Positions 9,644 through 17,508 of a DNA stretch of 64,000 nucleotides are shown here, in pieces. The notes under the pieces are model-generated. The model had not been told where the DNA came from. It was given only the letters and a program-made list of their open reading frames with translations, and ran no database searches. The stretch is from Hymenobacter gummosus. Lineage in GTDB: Bacteria > Bacteroidota > Bacteroidia > Cytophagales > Hymenobacteraceae. A program made the translations under genes and the position numbers. The stretch spans positions 124,001 through 188,000 of the forward strand of contig NZ_RXOF01000010.1 of the NCBI RefSeq assembly GCF_003970915.1, written 5' to 3'. How positions within the stretch are numbered: position 1 is the stretch's first letter; each line of letters starts with the position of its first letter.

Positions 9644-12004
9644 ATGCGCTATCCGCTGCTGCTCCTGGCCCTGCTCCTGGCCGGTCTGAAGGCCCCCGCC
9701 CAGGCTATTCAGAACCTCGACTTCGAGCCCGAAGTCAACCGCCGCCAGCCGCTGCTGCTGTTGGGCCGCCGCCAGCACCCCGACGACCTGCTCATCCGCC
9801 TCGACACCACCAGCCGGGCGCAGCACGGCCGCGGCAGCCTGCTCATCGACGCCTCGCGGGCCGAGGAGCCCGAAGCCACCTTTATCTCGGCTGCCGTTCC
9901 CGTCACGGACTCGCTGCGCGGGCAGATTGTCACCTTCACGGCCTGGATTCGCACCGAAGATTTCCGGGGCCGGGTCTGGCTGGACGCCAATTCCGGGGCC
10001 GGCAATGCCAGTTTATCCAGTGCCAACACCCGCAACGATTCTGTGGCGGCAACGCCCACGGCCGACTGGCAACAGCTGCGGCTGCAGCTGCCCGTGAGCC
10101 GGGGGGCCGAGAGTGTGTGGCTGGCCGTGCACGTGAACGGGCGGGGCCGCGTTTGGCTCGACAACTACCAGCTGCACCGGCGGGGCCAGCCCTGGGTGCA
10201 AGTGCCCCTGCCCGGCACCGAGGCCCTGCTGCTGCCGCCCGGCACGCCCCTGCCCGACTGGGACTTCGAGCGTCGCGGCCCCGCCGAGGTGCGCGGCCCC
10301 CAGGCCTGGCCCCGCCGCTGGCTCCTCGATTCGGCCGTGGTGCAGCACGGCCGGCGCAGCCTGCGCGTCCCGGCCGCCGCGCCGGGCGCGGCCCCGGTGT
10401 ACCTGGGCGTGGCGCCCCTCGACTCGCTGCAGGACAAAACGCTGACCATCCGCGGCTACGTGCGCTACGAAACGGCCACCGGCGCGCCGGCCCGGCTACA
10501 GTACCGCCTCCTCAGCAACAGCGACCGGCGCGTCTTTCCCTACGACCGGTTTAAGTGGCCGGGTGAGCTGACCACGGCGGCTCTGCCGGCCCCCACCAGC
10601 CCCCCCAGCTGGCAGCCCTTCGAGCTGAAAGTGCCTGTTTGGAGTAAATTCAACCACTCCGAGCTGCCCCTGCTGCTGCAGCCCGGCGCCTCGGCCGTGT
10701 GGCTCGACCACGTGGAGCTGCTCGTCGATGGCCGCGCCTTTGCGCCGACCGCCGCGCCCACGCCGGGTCTGCCCACGGCCGCCGAGCTGGCCTGGCTGCG
10801 CAAAGCCGCCGTGCCGCTGCGCACCACCGCCCCCGACGGCGGCGACCAGAAAGACCTGGCCGCCTTCGGGCAGCTGGTGGGCACCAGCCACGTCATCGGG
10901 CTGGGCGAGGCCACGCTGGGCTCCCACGAGCAGATGCAGCTCAAGCACCGGCTGTTTCGCTACCTGGTGGAGCAGAAGGGCGTGCGCCTGCTGGCCCTCG
11001 AAGCCGACCTGGGCCCCTGCCTGGCCCTGAACGACTACCTGCAAACTGGCCAGGGCGACCCGAAAGCCCTGGTGGCCGAGCTGCCCGCCTGGGACACCGC
11101 CGAAATGCTGGCCCTGGTGCAGTGGATGCGCAGCTACAACCAGCGCGCCACCGGCCCCAAGCTGCAACTGATGGGCCTCGACATGGAGGAAGCTCCCGCC
11201 GGCCTGGGCTACCTGCGCCCCCACCTGCCTCCCGGCCCCAACTACCGCACCGACAAGCTGGCCGAGCTACAAGCCCGCCTGCGCGAGCTGGAAGCGGCCA
11301 ACGTCCGCCTGCACCTGCTCCGGCAACCCGATGCCCCCACGCCCCTGCTCACCGACGTGCGCCGCTTGCTGGCCGAGCTGCGCGCCGCTTACGACCTGCC
11401 GGCCAAGCTCTCCAGCCGCTACCAGCCCTTTCCGGGCGAAGCCGTGCTGCTGCCCCAACTGCTGCGCGTGGCCGAGCAGTACAGCCTCTACAACACCCTC
11501 GCCGCCAGCCTGCGGCCCTCCTACCGCGCCGCCTGCCTGGCCGAAAACCTGCAATGGGCGCGGACCCAGGCCAGCGGCGGCAAGGTGGTCGTCTGGTCGC
11601 ACAACGAAACCCTTTCGACCTACAACCGCGACGACGAAACCCTGGGCATGCAGCTGCGCCGCCAGTACGGGGCCGATTTCCTGGCCGTGGGCTTGGCTTT
11701 CCACGAGGGCACGTTCCGGGCCCTGCGCGCCGAGGAGCCGCCCGCCTTTGTCACGGCCACGGCGGCCCCCTCGGCGGTGGGCAGCTACGAAAACTACTTC
11801 CGGGCCGCCGCCCTGCCCGCGGCTTTGCTCGACATCCGCACGCCCGAGCTGATGCCCGGCACCCAGTGGCTGTTCGAGAATCTGCAGTTCCGGGAGGGCA
11901 CGCTGAAGGCCTACGCCCAGCCCTTCGACCGCCACAGCCTGCGCCGCGAGTTCGACGCCCTGCTCTACCTGCCCAAGTCGACGCCGGCGCAGGCGGCGAG
12001 GTAG
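9644..12004 (+). CDS. Erythromycin-esterase-family protein with N-terminal beta domains
   Basis: A 786-residue exported protein. The ATG at 9644 starts MRYPLLLLALLLAG, a signal peptide ending near AQA; an in-frame ATG at 9605 is less likely. Residues about 25-340 look like two carbohydrate-binding or jelly-roll type modules, with patterns such as NLDFE and WDFERRG and repeated VWLD strands. Residues about 380-780 match the erythromycin esterase family (PF05139): VIGLGEATLGSHE near 420, LLALEAD, LMGLDMEE and WSHNETL near 650. In the usual GEATHG motif a histidine follows the threonine; here it is leucine, with a histidine three residues later. Macrolide hydrolysis should not be assumed; chromosomal Bacteroidota members have unproven substrates. 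Confidence 0.85.
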   Translation: MRYPLLLLALLLAGLKAPAQAIQNLDFEPEVNRRQPLLLLGRRQHPDDLLIRLDTTSRAQHGRGSLLIDASRAEEPEATFISAAVPVTDSLRGQIVTFTAWIRTEDFRGRVWLDANSGAGNASLSSANTRNDSVAATPTADWQQLRLQLPVSRGAESVWLAVHVNGRGRVWLDNYQLHRRGQPWVQVPLPGTEALLLPPGTPLPDWDFERRGPAEVRGPQAWPRRWLLDSAVVQHGRRSLRVPAAAPGAAPVYLGVAPLDSLQDKTLTIRGYVRYETATGAPARLQYRLLSNSDRRVFPYDRFKWPGELTTAALPAPTSPPSWQPFELKVPVWSKFNHSELPLLLQPGASAVWLDHVELLVDGRAFAPTAAPTPGLPTAAELAWLRKAAVPLRTTAPDGGDQKDLAAFGQLVGTSHVIGLGEATLGSHEQMQLKHRLFRYLVEQKGVRLLALEADLGPCLALNDYLQTGQGDPKALVAELPAWDTAEMLALVQWMRSYNQRATGPKLQLMGLDMEEAPAGLGYLRPHLPPGPNYRTDKLAELQARLRELEAANVRLHLLRQPDAPTPLLTDVRRLLAELRAAYDLPAKLSSRYQPFPGEAVLLPQLLRVAEQYSLYNTLAASLRPSYRAACLAENLQWARTQASGGKVVVWSHNETLSTYNRDDETLGMQLRRQYGADFLAVGLAFHEGTFRALRAEEPPAFVTATAAPSAVGSYENYFRAAALPAALLDIRTPELMPGTQWLFENLQFREGTLKAYAQPFDRHSLRREFDALLYLPKSTPAQAAR

Positions 12005-12090
12005 CCGGCTGTTTTTCTTGCCGCCGGCTGTGGAATCGGGCGGCCGCACGCATCCTATCGACAGTATCCCGCCTTTAACCTCTTCTGTCC

Positions 12091-14121
12091 ATGCGTTTCT
12101 TGTCCTTACTATCCGGCCTGGGGCTGCTGGCCGGCGGCCTCTCGGCTTCGCAGCCTGGTTCAGCGCCCGGGGCTGCGCCTCTGGCCAATCCGGGCCTGTT
12201 TCCCTACGTCGACCAGCAGAAATGGGGCTACCTCGACGTGCAGGGCCGCCCGGTAGTGGCCCCGCAGTTCGAAAGCGCCCAGCCGTTTGCCGAAGGGCTG
12301 GGCGCGGTGCGCGTGGCCGGCCGCTACGGCTACCTCAACGCCCGGGGCCAGCTGCAGATACCGGCCACCTACGACTACGCTACCGGCTTCCGGCAGGGTC
12401 TGGCCCAGGTCTGGCTCGACGGCCGCCCGCTGCTCATCAATGCGCAGGGCGAGGTACAGTTTCGGCACCCCTACGCCCAGCTGGCCCTCCTGGAGGAAGT
12501 ACCCGACCGCCTGGTGGTGCGCACCCGCTCGGGGCGCACCGGCCTCACCGACCTGCGCGGCCACCTGCTGACCGACACCGTGTACCAGCGCATCGAGGAG
12601 TTTCACCACGGCCGGGCCCTGGTGTACTCCCTGCCCGATAAAACCGCTGACCCGAACGCCCAGCCCCAACCGGGCGTCATCGATACCGACGGGCGGCTGC
12701 TGGTGCCGTGCGGGCGCTACCACGAAATTGCGCCCTACCGCAGCGCCGTTACCCTGGCCCTGCGCCCCGACCCCGCCGACGCCCGCCGCGGCTCCGGCGA
12801 CGAGGTGCTGCTGGATGCCGCGGGCCGGGAGCTGGACCTGCGCCTCGGCCCGCGCGTCAGCACCGGCTACGGCGCGCCCAGCTTCTGGGAGGGCGTGCTG
12901 CCCGTCGAGGTGTACACCGTGAACCCCGATACGGTGAAGGTCTGGTCCTCGGCCCGCCACTACTCCTACGCCAGCTTGGTCGACGCGCGGGGCCGCCTGC
13001 TCATCACCCGCCCCGGCTACCAGCGGATAACGCCCATGACCCAGGGCCGGGCTTTTGCCCAGACCACCGAGGGCCGGACGTGGCACCTGCTCGACCGCCA
13101 GGGGCGGCGGGTGGGCACGGCCGTCTACAACGACATCGTGCGCGACGCCCGCTTCCGAGAGGAGGAAGCCCCGGTGTTCGAGAACGGCGTGGCCTACGTG
13201 GAAACCGACGCCGGCCTGGCCGGTATCGACACCACTGGCCGGGTGGTGGTCGGGCCGCTGCCGGACTCCATCGACTACGACGACGTGCGGCGCTATGGCG
13301 ACCTGCTGGTATTCAACGGCCGGGCCGAGCGCGGCTCCCACCCGGATCAGGACCTCTACGGCCTGTGGCTGCCCAGCCAGCAGCTGCTGGTGCCGCTACG
13401 CTACGAGGCCCTGGCCCCCAGCCCCAGCTTCGCCACCGACGGCCTGCTGGCCCTGCGCCACAACGGCCGCGACGCCTACCTCAACCTGCAGGGCCAAGTG
13501 GTGTGGCAAGCGCCGCAGCCCGTTGCCCTAGCAGCGCCGCAGCCCCTCAACCTCGACTACATGAACCGCGCCCAGTACGCGGCGGCCTCCGCCGAGCCGC
13601 TGGCCCGGTACGCCGGCTACGGCGGCTGGGGCGGCTCCGACAACCAGGCCCGCCCGCTCACGGCCAGGGCGGCCCCGCCCCGCCGCCTCTCGGTGCAGGT
13701 GAGCGAGGCGGCCACTGCCCGCTACGCCGAAAGCTGGGCCGGCCACCAGCTGCGCATTGCCAACACCACCGCCGATACCGTGCTCTTCGACGCCCAGGAC
13801 AGCCACCTGTACCTGAACGTGCAGGCCCGCGACGCCCGCGGCCAGTGGCAGGACATCGAGTACGTGCCCAGCAGCTGGTGCGGCAACAGCTACCACACGC
13901 TGTTTCTGGCGCCGGGCCAGTACTGGCAGCTCACCGTGCCCGCGTTCAGCGGCAGCTTCAAAACCCGGCTGCGCGTGAAGCTGCTGCGCCAGAACCCGCA
14001 GGACCAGGAGAATCCGCTGGTGGTGTACAGCAACGAGTTTGCGGGCGGCGTAAACCCGGGCCAGTTCTGGCGCAAACCCGGCTACTCCCCCGCCGGCCTC
14101 ATGGACCCGTACAACGAATAA
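12091..14121 (+). CDS. WG-repeat protein, exported
   Basis: A 676-residue protein with a signal peptide (MRFLSLLSGLGLLAGG) and WG/KWGR-like repeats: QKWGYLDVQGRPVVAPQFE near residue 50, GRYGYLNARGQLQIPATYD, then more degenerate units up to about residue 460. Each unit follows the pattern G-Y-hydrophobic-x-x-G-x-hydrophobic-V-x-P-x-Y/F seen in PF14903. The last 150 residues have no repeats and form a separate beta-rich region (LRIANTTADTVLF, WQLTVPAF). WG repeats are thought to be beta-propeller or solenoid scaffolds; no enzymatic role is indicated. It lies 86 bp after the esterase-family gene on the same strand, with no obvious terminator between, so co-transcription is possible. Confidence 0.85.
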   Translation: MRFLSLLSGLGLLAGGLSASQPGSAPGAAPLANPGLFPYVDQQKWGYLDVQGRPVVAPQFESAQPFAEGLGAVRVAGRYGYLNARGQLQIPATYDYATGFRQGLAQVWLDGRPLLINAQGEVQFRHPYAQLALLEEVPDRLVVRTRSGRTGLTDLRGHLLTDTVYQRIEEFHHGRALVYSLPDKTADPNAQPQPGVIDTDGRLLVPCGRYHEIAPYRSAVTLALRPDPADARRGSGDEVLLDAAGRELDLRLGPRVSTGYGAPSFWEGVLPVEVYTVNPDTVKVWSSARHYSYASLVDARGRLLITRPGYQRITPMTQGRAFAQTTEGRTWHLLDRQGRRVGTAVYNDIVRDARFREEEAPVFENGVAYVETDAGLAGIDTTGRVVVGPLPDSIDYDDVRRYGDLLVFNGRAERGSHPDQDLYGLWLPSQQLLVPLRYEALAPSPSFATDGLLALRHNGRDAYLNLQGQVVWQAPQPVALAAPQPLNLDYMNRAQYAAASAEPLARYAGYGGWGGSDNQARPLTARAAPPRRLSVQVSEAATARYAESWAGHQLRIANTTADTVLFDAQDSHLYLNVQARDARGQWQDIEYVPSSWCGNSYHTLFLAPGQYWQLTVPAFSGSFKTRLRVKLLRQNPQDQENPLVVYSNEFAGGVNPGQFWRKPGYSPAGLMDPYNE

Positions 14122-14164
14122 GCCCCGCTGCCACCGCCCAACCCAACAGCCCGCGGCCATCTAA

Positions 14165-14212
14165 CGGCCCGCGCCAAGTGCTCCGCCGCGAGCCTCCGGC
14201 GCGGGCCGCTTT
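14165..14212 (+). terminator. Probable terminator after WG-repeat gene
   Basis: CGGCCCGCGCC at 14165-14175 pairs with GGCGCGGGCCG at 14198-14208 across a 22-nt loop, followed by CTTTGCTT. The T-run is weak and the loop long, so strength is uncertain. I see no gene from here to 14348. Confidence 0.5.
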
Positions 14213-14348
14213 GCTTACGCCACGGCTTGTAACACCCACCGAGGGAGGCAGAACACGTCCCGACCAATCGAAAACACCTCCCAACCACGACGAAACACCC
14301 GCCGACCAAAATCCTATCAATCAGCCCCGACACCCGCTCCCCCGGGCC

Positions 14349-14395
14349 GTCCACAAAATCCGTGCAATCCGAAAAATCCGCAAGAATCCGTGATT
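14349..14395 (+). repeat. Solo AATCCG repeat element
   Basis: A 47-bp element beginning GTCCACAAAATCCGT and ending AAGAATCCGTGATT. It matches the repeat at 28194-28230 except for one extra 9-bp unit. The core is a run of four units of roughly 9 bp, each ending in AATCCG. Unlike the pair around the GxxExxY gene, this copy has no partner nearby and lacks the GAACGACAATC outer segment. Confidence 0.85.
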
Positions 14396-14403
14396 TATCT
14401 TTG
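14396..14403 (+). promoter_or_regulatory. Bacteroidota -7 box of rlmD
   Basis: TATCTTTG matches TAnnTTTG exactly and starts directly after the AATCCG element. Transcription would begin just before the ATG at 14420, which rules out the upstream in-frame GTG at 14390. No good -33 box is visible. Confidence 0.6.
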
Positions 14404-14419
14404 TCAGGTGAATCAGTTG

Positions 14420-15832
14420 ATGCCCAATCCGAAGAAAATCCCGGCGGACGACCTCCGCAACGTGGAAATCCAAGACATGGTGGCCGAAGGCAAGTGCCTG
14501 GTGCGCCATAATAACCTGGTCATTTTCGTCTCTGGCGTGGCCCCCGGCGACGTGGTGGACCTGCGCGTGACCCGCTCCAAGAAAACCTACCTCGAAGCCG
14601 AGCCGGTGTTCTTTCATAAGTACTCCGACCTGCGCGTGCAGCCCTTCTGCCAGCACTTCGGCGTGTGCGGGGGCTGTAAGTGGCAGCACCTGGCCTACGA
14701 AACCCAGCTGATGTACAAGCAGCAGCAGGTGGAGGACACGCTGCAGCGCATCGGCAAGGTGGAACTGCCCGCAATCCAGCCCATCATGGGCTCCAAGGAG
14801 ACGACCTACTACCGCAACAAGCTGGAGTACACCTTCAGCTACCAGGGCTGGCTGACCTCGGAGCAGATCAAGGACGAGACCAAGCAGTACGACCGCCGCG
14901 TGCTCGGCTACCACCTGCCCGGCCGCTTCGACAAGATCATCGACATCGAGCACTGCTGGCTGCAGCCCGACCCCTCGAACCAGATCCGCCTGGCTTTCCG
15001 CGACTACGCCCGCGAAAACCAGCTGCGCTTCGGCAACCTGATGAAGCACACCGGGCTGCTGCGCACGCTCACCATCCGCACCGCCAAGAGCACCGGCGAG
15101 GTAATGGTGGTGGCGCAGTTTTACCGCCAGCACCAGATGATTCCGGTGATTCTGGACTACCTGCTGGAGCAGTTCCCCGAGGTGACGTCGATGAACTACG
15201 TGCTCAACGACAAGGGCAACGACTCGCTCGAAGGCCTCGAGGTGGTGTGCTACCGCGGCACGCCCTACATCCACGAGGAAATGGAAGGCCTGCGCTTCCG
15301 CGTGGGGCCGAAGTCCTTCTACCAGACCAACTCCGAGCAGGCCTACGAGTTGTATAAAGTAGCCCGCGAATTTGCCGGCCTCACCGGCTCGGAGCTGGTG
15401 TACGACCTCTACACCGGCGCCGGCACCATTGCCAACTTCGTGGCCAAGCAGGCCCGCGAGGTTATCGGCGTGGAGTACGTGGAGCAGGCCATCGAGGACG
15501 CCAAACTGAACTCGCAGATCAACGGCGTGACGAACACCAAGTTCTACGCCGGCGACATGAAGGACGTGCTGACCAAGGACTTCACCGATGAGCACGGCCG
15601 CCCCGACGTCATCATCACCGACCCGCCCCGCGCCGGTATGCACGTCGACGTGGTCAACCGCCTCATCGAGTTGCGCGCCCCGCGCGTGGTGTACGTGAGC
15701 TGCAACCCCGCCACCCAGGCCCGCGACCTGGAGCTGCTGGCCGACACCTACCGCGTGACCCGCGTGCAGCCGGTGGACATGTTCCCGCACACCCACCACG
15801 TGGAGAACGTGGTGCTGCTGGAGTTGAAGTAA
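14420..15832 (+). CDS. rlmD: 23S rRNA (uracil-C5)-methyltransferase RlmD
   Basis: A 470-residue class I SAM methyltransferase of the TrmA/RlmD family that methylates C5 of a 23S rRNA uridine. An N-terminal TRAM-like RNA-binding domain (about 1-60, VSGVAPGDVVDLRV) is followed by the 4Fe-4S motif C-x5-C-x2-C (CQHFGVCGGC, near residues 77-86); the fourth cysteine is likely the one in IEHCW near 178. SAM motif I is YDLYTGAGTI near 327, the DPPRAG motif follows, and the catalytic cysteine is in YVSCNPAT near 426. The ATG at 14420 is chosen because the -7 box lies just upstream. RlmD and RlmC-like paralogues are hard to separate by eye; RlmD is the usual Bacteroidota assignment. Confidence 0.93.
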   Translation: MPNPKKIPADDLRNVEIQDMVAEGKCLVRHNNLVIFVSGVAPGDVVDLRVTRSKKTYLEAEPVFFHKYSDLRVQPFCQHFGVCGGCKWQHLAYETQLMYKQQQVEDTLQRIGKVELPAIQPIMGSKETTYYRNKLEYTFSYQGWLTSEQIKDETKQYDRRVLGYHLPGRFDKIIDIEHCWLQPDPSNQIRLAFRDYARENQLRFGNLMKHTGLLRTLTIRTAKSTGEVMVVAQFYRQHQMIPVILDYLLEQFPEVTSMNYVLNDKGNDSLEGLEVVCYRGTPYIHEEMEGLRFRVGPKSFYQTNSEQAYELYKVAREFAGLTGSELVYDLYTGAGTIANFVAKQAREVIGVEYVEQAIEDAKLNSQINGVTNTKFYAGDMKDVLTKDFTDEHGRPDVIITDPPRAGMHVDVVNRLIELRAPRVVYVSCNPATQARDLELLADTYRVTRVQPVDMFPHTHHVENVVLLELK

Positions 15833-15841
15833 TCATCTGAC

Positions 15842-16336
15842 ATGCGGCTGGCATTTCTTCTCGTTCTGCTTTCAGTTGTGCGCTTCGGCTTTGGACAAAG
15901 CACATTGAAGGAAATGCTACGACAAGACTTTGCCTCCAGCAGAGAGAAGCCGTATTCACTTCATCCATATTGGTATGCGGTGGATACAGTTAATATTGGC
16001 ACCAGAGACACCGTCATATTCCATAATAAGCCTGCTTACTATTTGGGAGTAAAAAGCACTTGTCAATGGCTCAATTGGTCTTTCACATCAAGCCGCACCA
16101 TTAACCAGTCTTCTTATTTTTCTTGCGTGGGTCACGGTTATAGTGTCTCCGCAGTAAACGGCAGCGGAGCATACAGCTTCAAGCTCAAAGAAGCCGCCGG
16201 CCAGACTTACCTGAAACTTATCAACCACAAGTTTCAGGTAAGCTGGTTTGCCGTTTTCCGGTCATTAGAGTATGATTCCCGTAACGTTGCTTACCCCGTA
16301 ATTACTTTGGTGCGCTTGAAACACAAGCCTGTTTAA
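15842..16336 (+). CDS. Exported orphan protein, AT-richer than neighbours
   Basis: A 164-residue protein I do not recognise. MRLAFLLVLLSVVRFGFGQ is a signal peptide, so it is exported. The mature part has aromatic-rich strands (YWYAVDTVNIG, CQWLNWSF) and two cysteines that could pair. It starts 9 bp after the rlmD stop and may be co-transcribed. Its codon use and base composition are visibly more AT-rich than both neighbours, which suggests recent acquisition. No catalytic motif is seen. Confidence 0.65.
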   Translation: MRLAFLLVLLSVVRFGFGQSTLKEMLRQDFASSREKPYSLHPYWYAVDTVNIGTRDTVIFHNKPAYYLGVKSTCQWLNWSFTSSRTINQSSYFSCVGHGYSVSAVNGSGAYSFKLKEAAGQTYLKLINHKFQVSWFAVFRSLEYDSRNVAYPVITLVRLKHKPV

Positions 16337-16343
16337 CCCCCAC

Positions 16344-16715
16344 ATGGACTACGCCAACGACCCCGAGCTGAGCGGCAAGTACCTCGGCACCATCACCAAG
16401 GACTTCGCCATTGTGGCCGATACACTGAAGGAAGCCTCCTACCAGATTCGCCGCAACAGCATCAAATACCCCATTTTCATCTTCTCCCGCGTACCCGTGC
16501 CCTTTGGCTCCATGCTCCTCACACCCGATGAGGCAGCCACCGAGTGGTACGTACTGGCCTCCTACCTCGACATCTTCGTGCAGCAGGGCCTGGTGGCCGA
16601 GGACAGCGAAGCCGCCTTCCAAGCCGCCTACAAAGACCCCGACGAGTTCTGCTGCCTGTTCGTGGTCGACGGTGAGTTTACAAAGTTCGTGTTCGTGCCC
16701 TACCCGGAGGATTAG
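16344..16715 (+). CDS. Small cytoplasmic hypothetical protein
   Basis: A 123-residue acidic protein with no signal peptide and no recognised domain. Codon use is typical of the host. Regular spacing of hydrophobic residues and a C-terminal FVVDGEFTKFVFVPY suggest an alpha/beta fold. It begins 7 bp after the orphan gene upstream and stops 1 bp before the RAYT element, so the element may have replaced whatever originally followed it. Confidence 0.7.
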   Translation: MDYANDPELSGKYLGTITKDFAIVADTLKEASYQIRRNSIKYPIFIFSRVPVPFGSMLLTPDEAATEWYVLASYLDIFVQQGLVAEDSEAAFQAAYKDPDEFCCLFVVDGEFTKFVFVPYPED

Positions 16716-16720
16716 CGCGA

Positions 16721-16761
16721 AGTGGTACTACAAATTCCCCGCAGGGGTTTGTAGTACCACT
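16721..16761. repeat. Left REP-like hairpin
   Basis: AGTGGTACTACAAA pairs with TTTGTAGTACCACT around a CCCCGCAGGGG tip. It lies 5 bp after the stop at 16715 and could also serve as a terminator, though no T-run follows. Confidence 0.85.
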
Positions 16762-16801
16762 GTTGTTGCGGGCGCGTGAACGGCTATATTGGCTTAACGA
16801 T

Positions 16802-16840
16802 AAAGGTAGTACCAAGCCTTCGGCAATTGGTACTACCTTT
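16802..16840. repeat. Internal hairpin in transposase leader
   Basis: AAAGGTAGTACCAA at 16802-16815 pairs with TTGGTACTACCTTT at 16827-16840, with a GCCTTCGGC tip. It shares the GGTACTAC core with the two outer hairpins and sits 22 bp before the transposase ATG. Confidence 0.85.
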
Positions 16841-16862
16841 TAGCTATATACCCGTCTCCGTT

Positions 16863-17432
16863 ATGCCAGCTCTTAACCTGCAGCCTCACAAGCTCTACCA
16901 TATTTACAACCGGGGTAATAACCGCGAAACCATCTTCTACTCTCCCGAGAACTATCGGTTTTTCCTCACGAAGCTCCGTCGTTACCTCACATCCCACCTG
17001 CGTATTCTAGCGTGGTGCTTGATGCCCAATCACTTTCACCTATTGGTGCAGGTGCGCGAAAATGCCGACCTGAGTCGGTGCAGTACTGATTTGCGTTTGT
17101 TGCTCAGTTCGTACACCCGGGCTATTCAGCGACAATACGGCCGTACCGGGTCATTATTTCAGCAACACACCAAGGCGAAGGAGCTGGCCAGCAACGAATA
17201 CGCTCTGGCCTGCTTCTGCTACATTCATCAAAACCCTTTGCGGGCCGGAATGGTACGCGAACTGGCCCAGTGGGTCTGGTCTTCTTACCCGGATTATGCT
17301 GGCTTGCGCAACGGAACCTTGTGCGACCAATCGGCGGCAGCGCAGGTGCTGGATTTACCGACCGAGGCAGCACAGATGGCCCGGCTCATCCAGCACACCT
17401 TGCCTGAAGATATAGCGGGCGTTTTGTACTGA
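16863..17432 (+). CDS. REP-associated tyrosine transposase (RAYT, Y1/IS200-like)
   Basis: A 189-residue single-strand DNA transposase of the REP-associated tyrosine transposase group. Key features are the early YHIYNRGNNRE, the HUH metal motif HFH at residues 57-59 (MPNHFHLLVQV), GRTGSLFQQ, and the likely nucleophile Tyr near residue 120 in CYIHQNPLRAGMV. The ATG at 16863 starts MPALNLQPHKLYHIYNRG; an upstream in-frame GTG would run the protein through the 16802-16840 hairpin and is rejected. The length fits the family. Such proteins cut and rejoin hairpin-bearing REP sequences, and the matching hairpins on both sides are the expected substrates. No frameshift or missing catalytic residue, so it may be active. 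Confidence 0.92.
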   Translation: MPALNLQPHKLYHIYNRGNNRETIFYSPENYRFFLTKLRRYLTSHLRILAWCLMPNHFHLLVQVRENADLSRCSTDLRLLLSSYTRAIQRQYGRTGSLFQQHTKAKELASNEYALACFCYIHQNPLRAGMVRELAQWVWSSYPDYAGLRNGTLCDQSAAAQVLDLPTEAAQMARLIQHTLPEDIAGVLY

Positions 17433-17459
17433 CGCTGTCGTGCACGCATCAGCAACGAC

Positions 17460-17500
17460 AGTGGTACTACGAACCCCTGCGGGGAATTCGTAGTACCACT
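17460..17500. repeat. Right REP-like hairpin
   Basis: AGTGGTACTACGAA pairs with TTCGTAGTACCACT around a CCCC/GGGG tip. Compared with the left hairpin one A-T stem pair has become G-C, so pairing is kept although both bases changed. Confidence 0.85.
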
Positions 17501-17508
17501 TCGCGGCC

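Larger units (their letters stand above)
16716..17505 (+). mobile_element. RAYT-type element with hairpin inverted ends
   Basis: A 790-bp unit from CGCGAAGTGGTACTAC at 16716 to its inverted copy ending at 17505. The outer 54 bp of the two ends match in inverted orientation with three differences. Two of these are compensating changes within one hairpin stem. It encloses a single Y1/HUH transposase gene. It starts right after one stop codon (16715) and ends 3 bp before the stop of thiL (17509-17511), so both flanking genes are intact. Boundaries are drawn from end homology only; no target duplication is visible. Confidence 0.8.

Noticed and set aside
14390-14419. GTG at 14390 as rlmD start
   Set aside because: It lies inside the repeat element and upstream of the -7 box.
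16504-16779. A 91-codon ORF overlapping the small hypothetical gene
   Set aside because: Frame shadow that ends inside the RAYT hairpin; the overlapping frame has normal host codon use.
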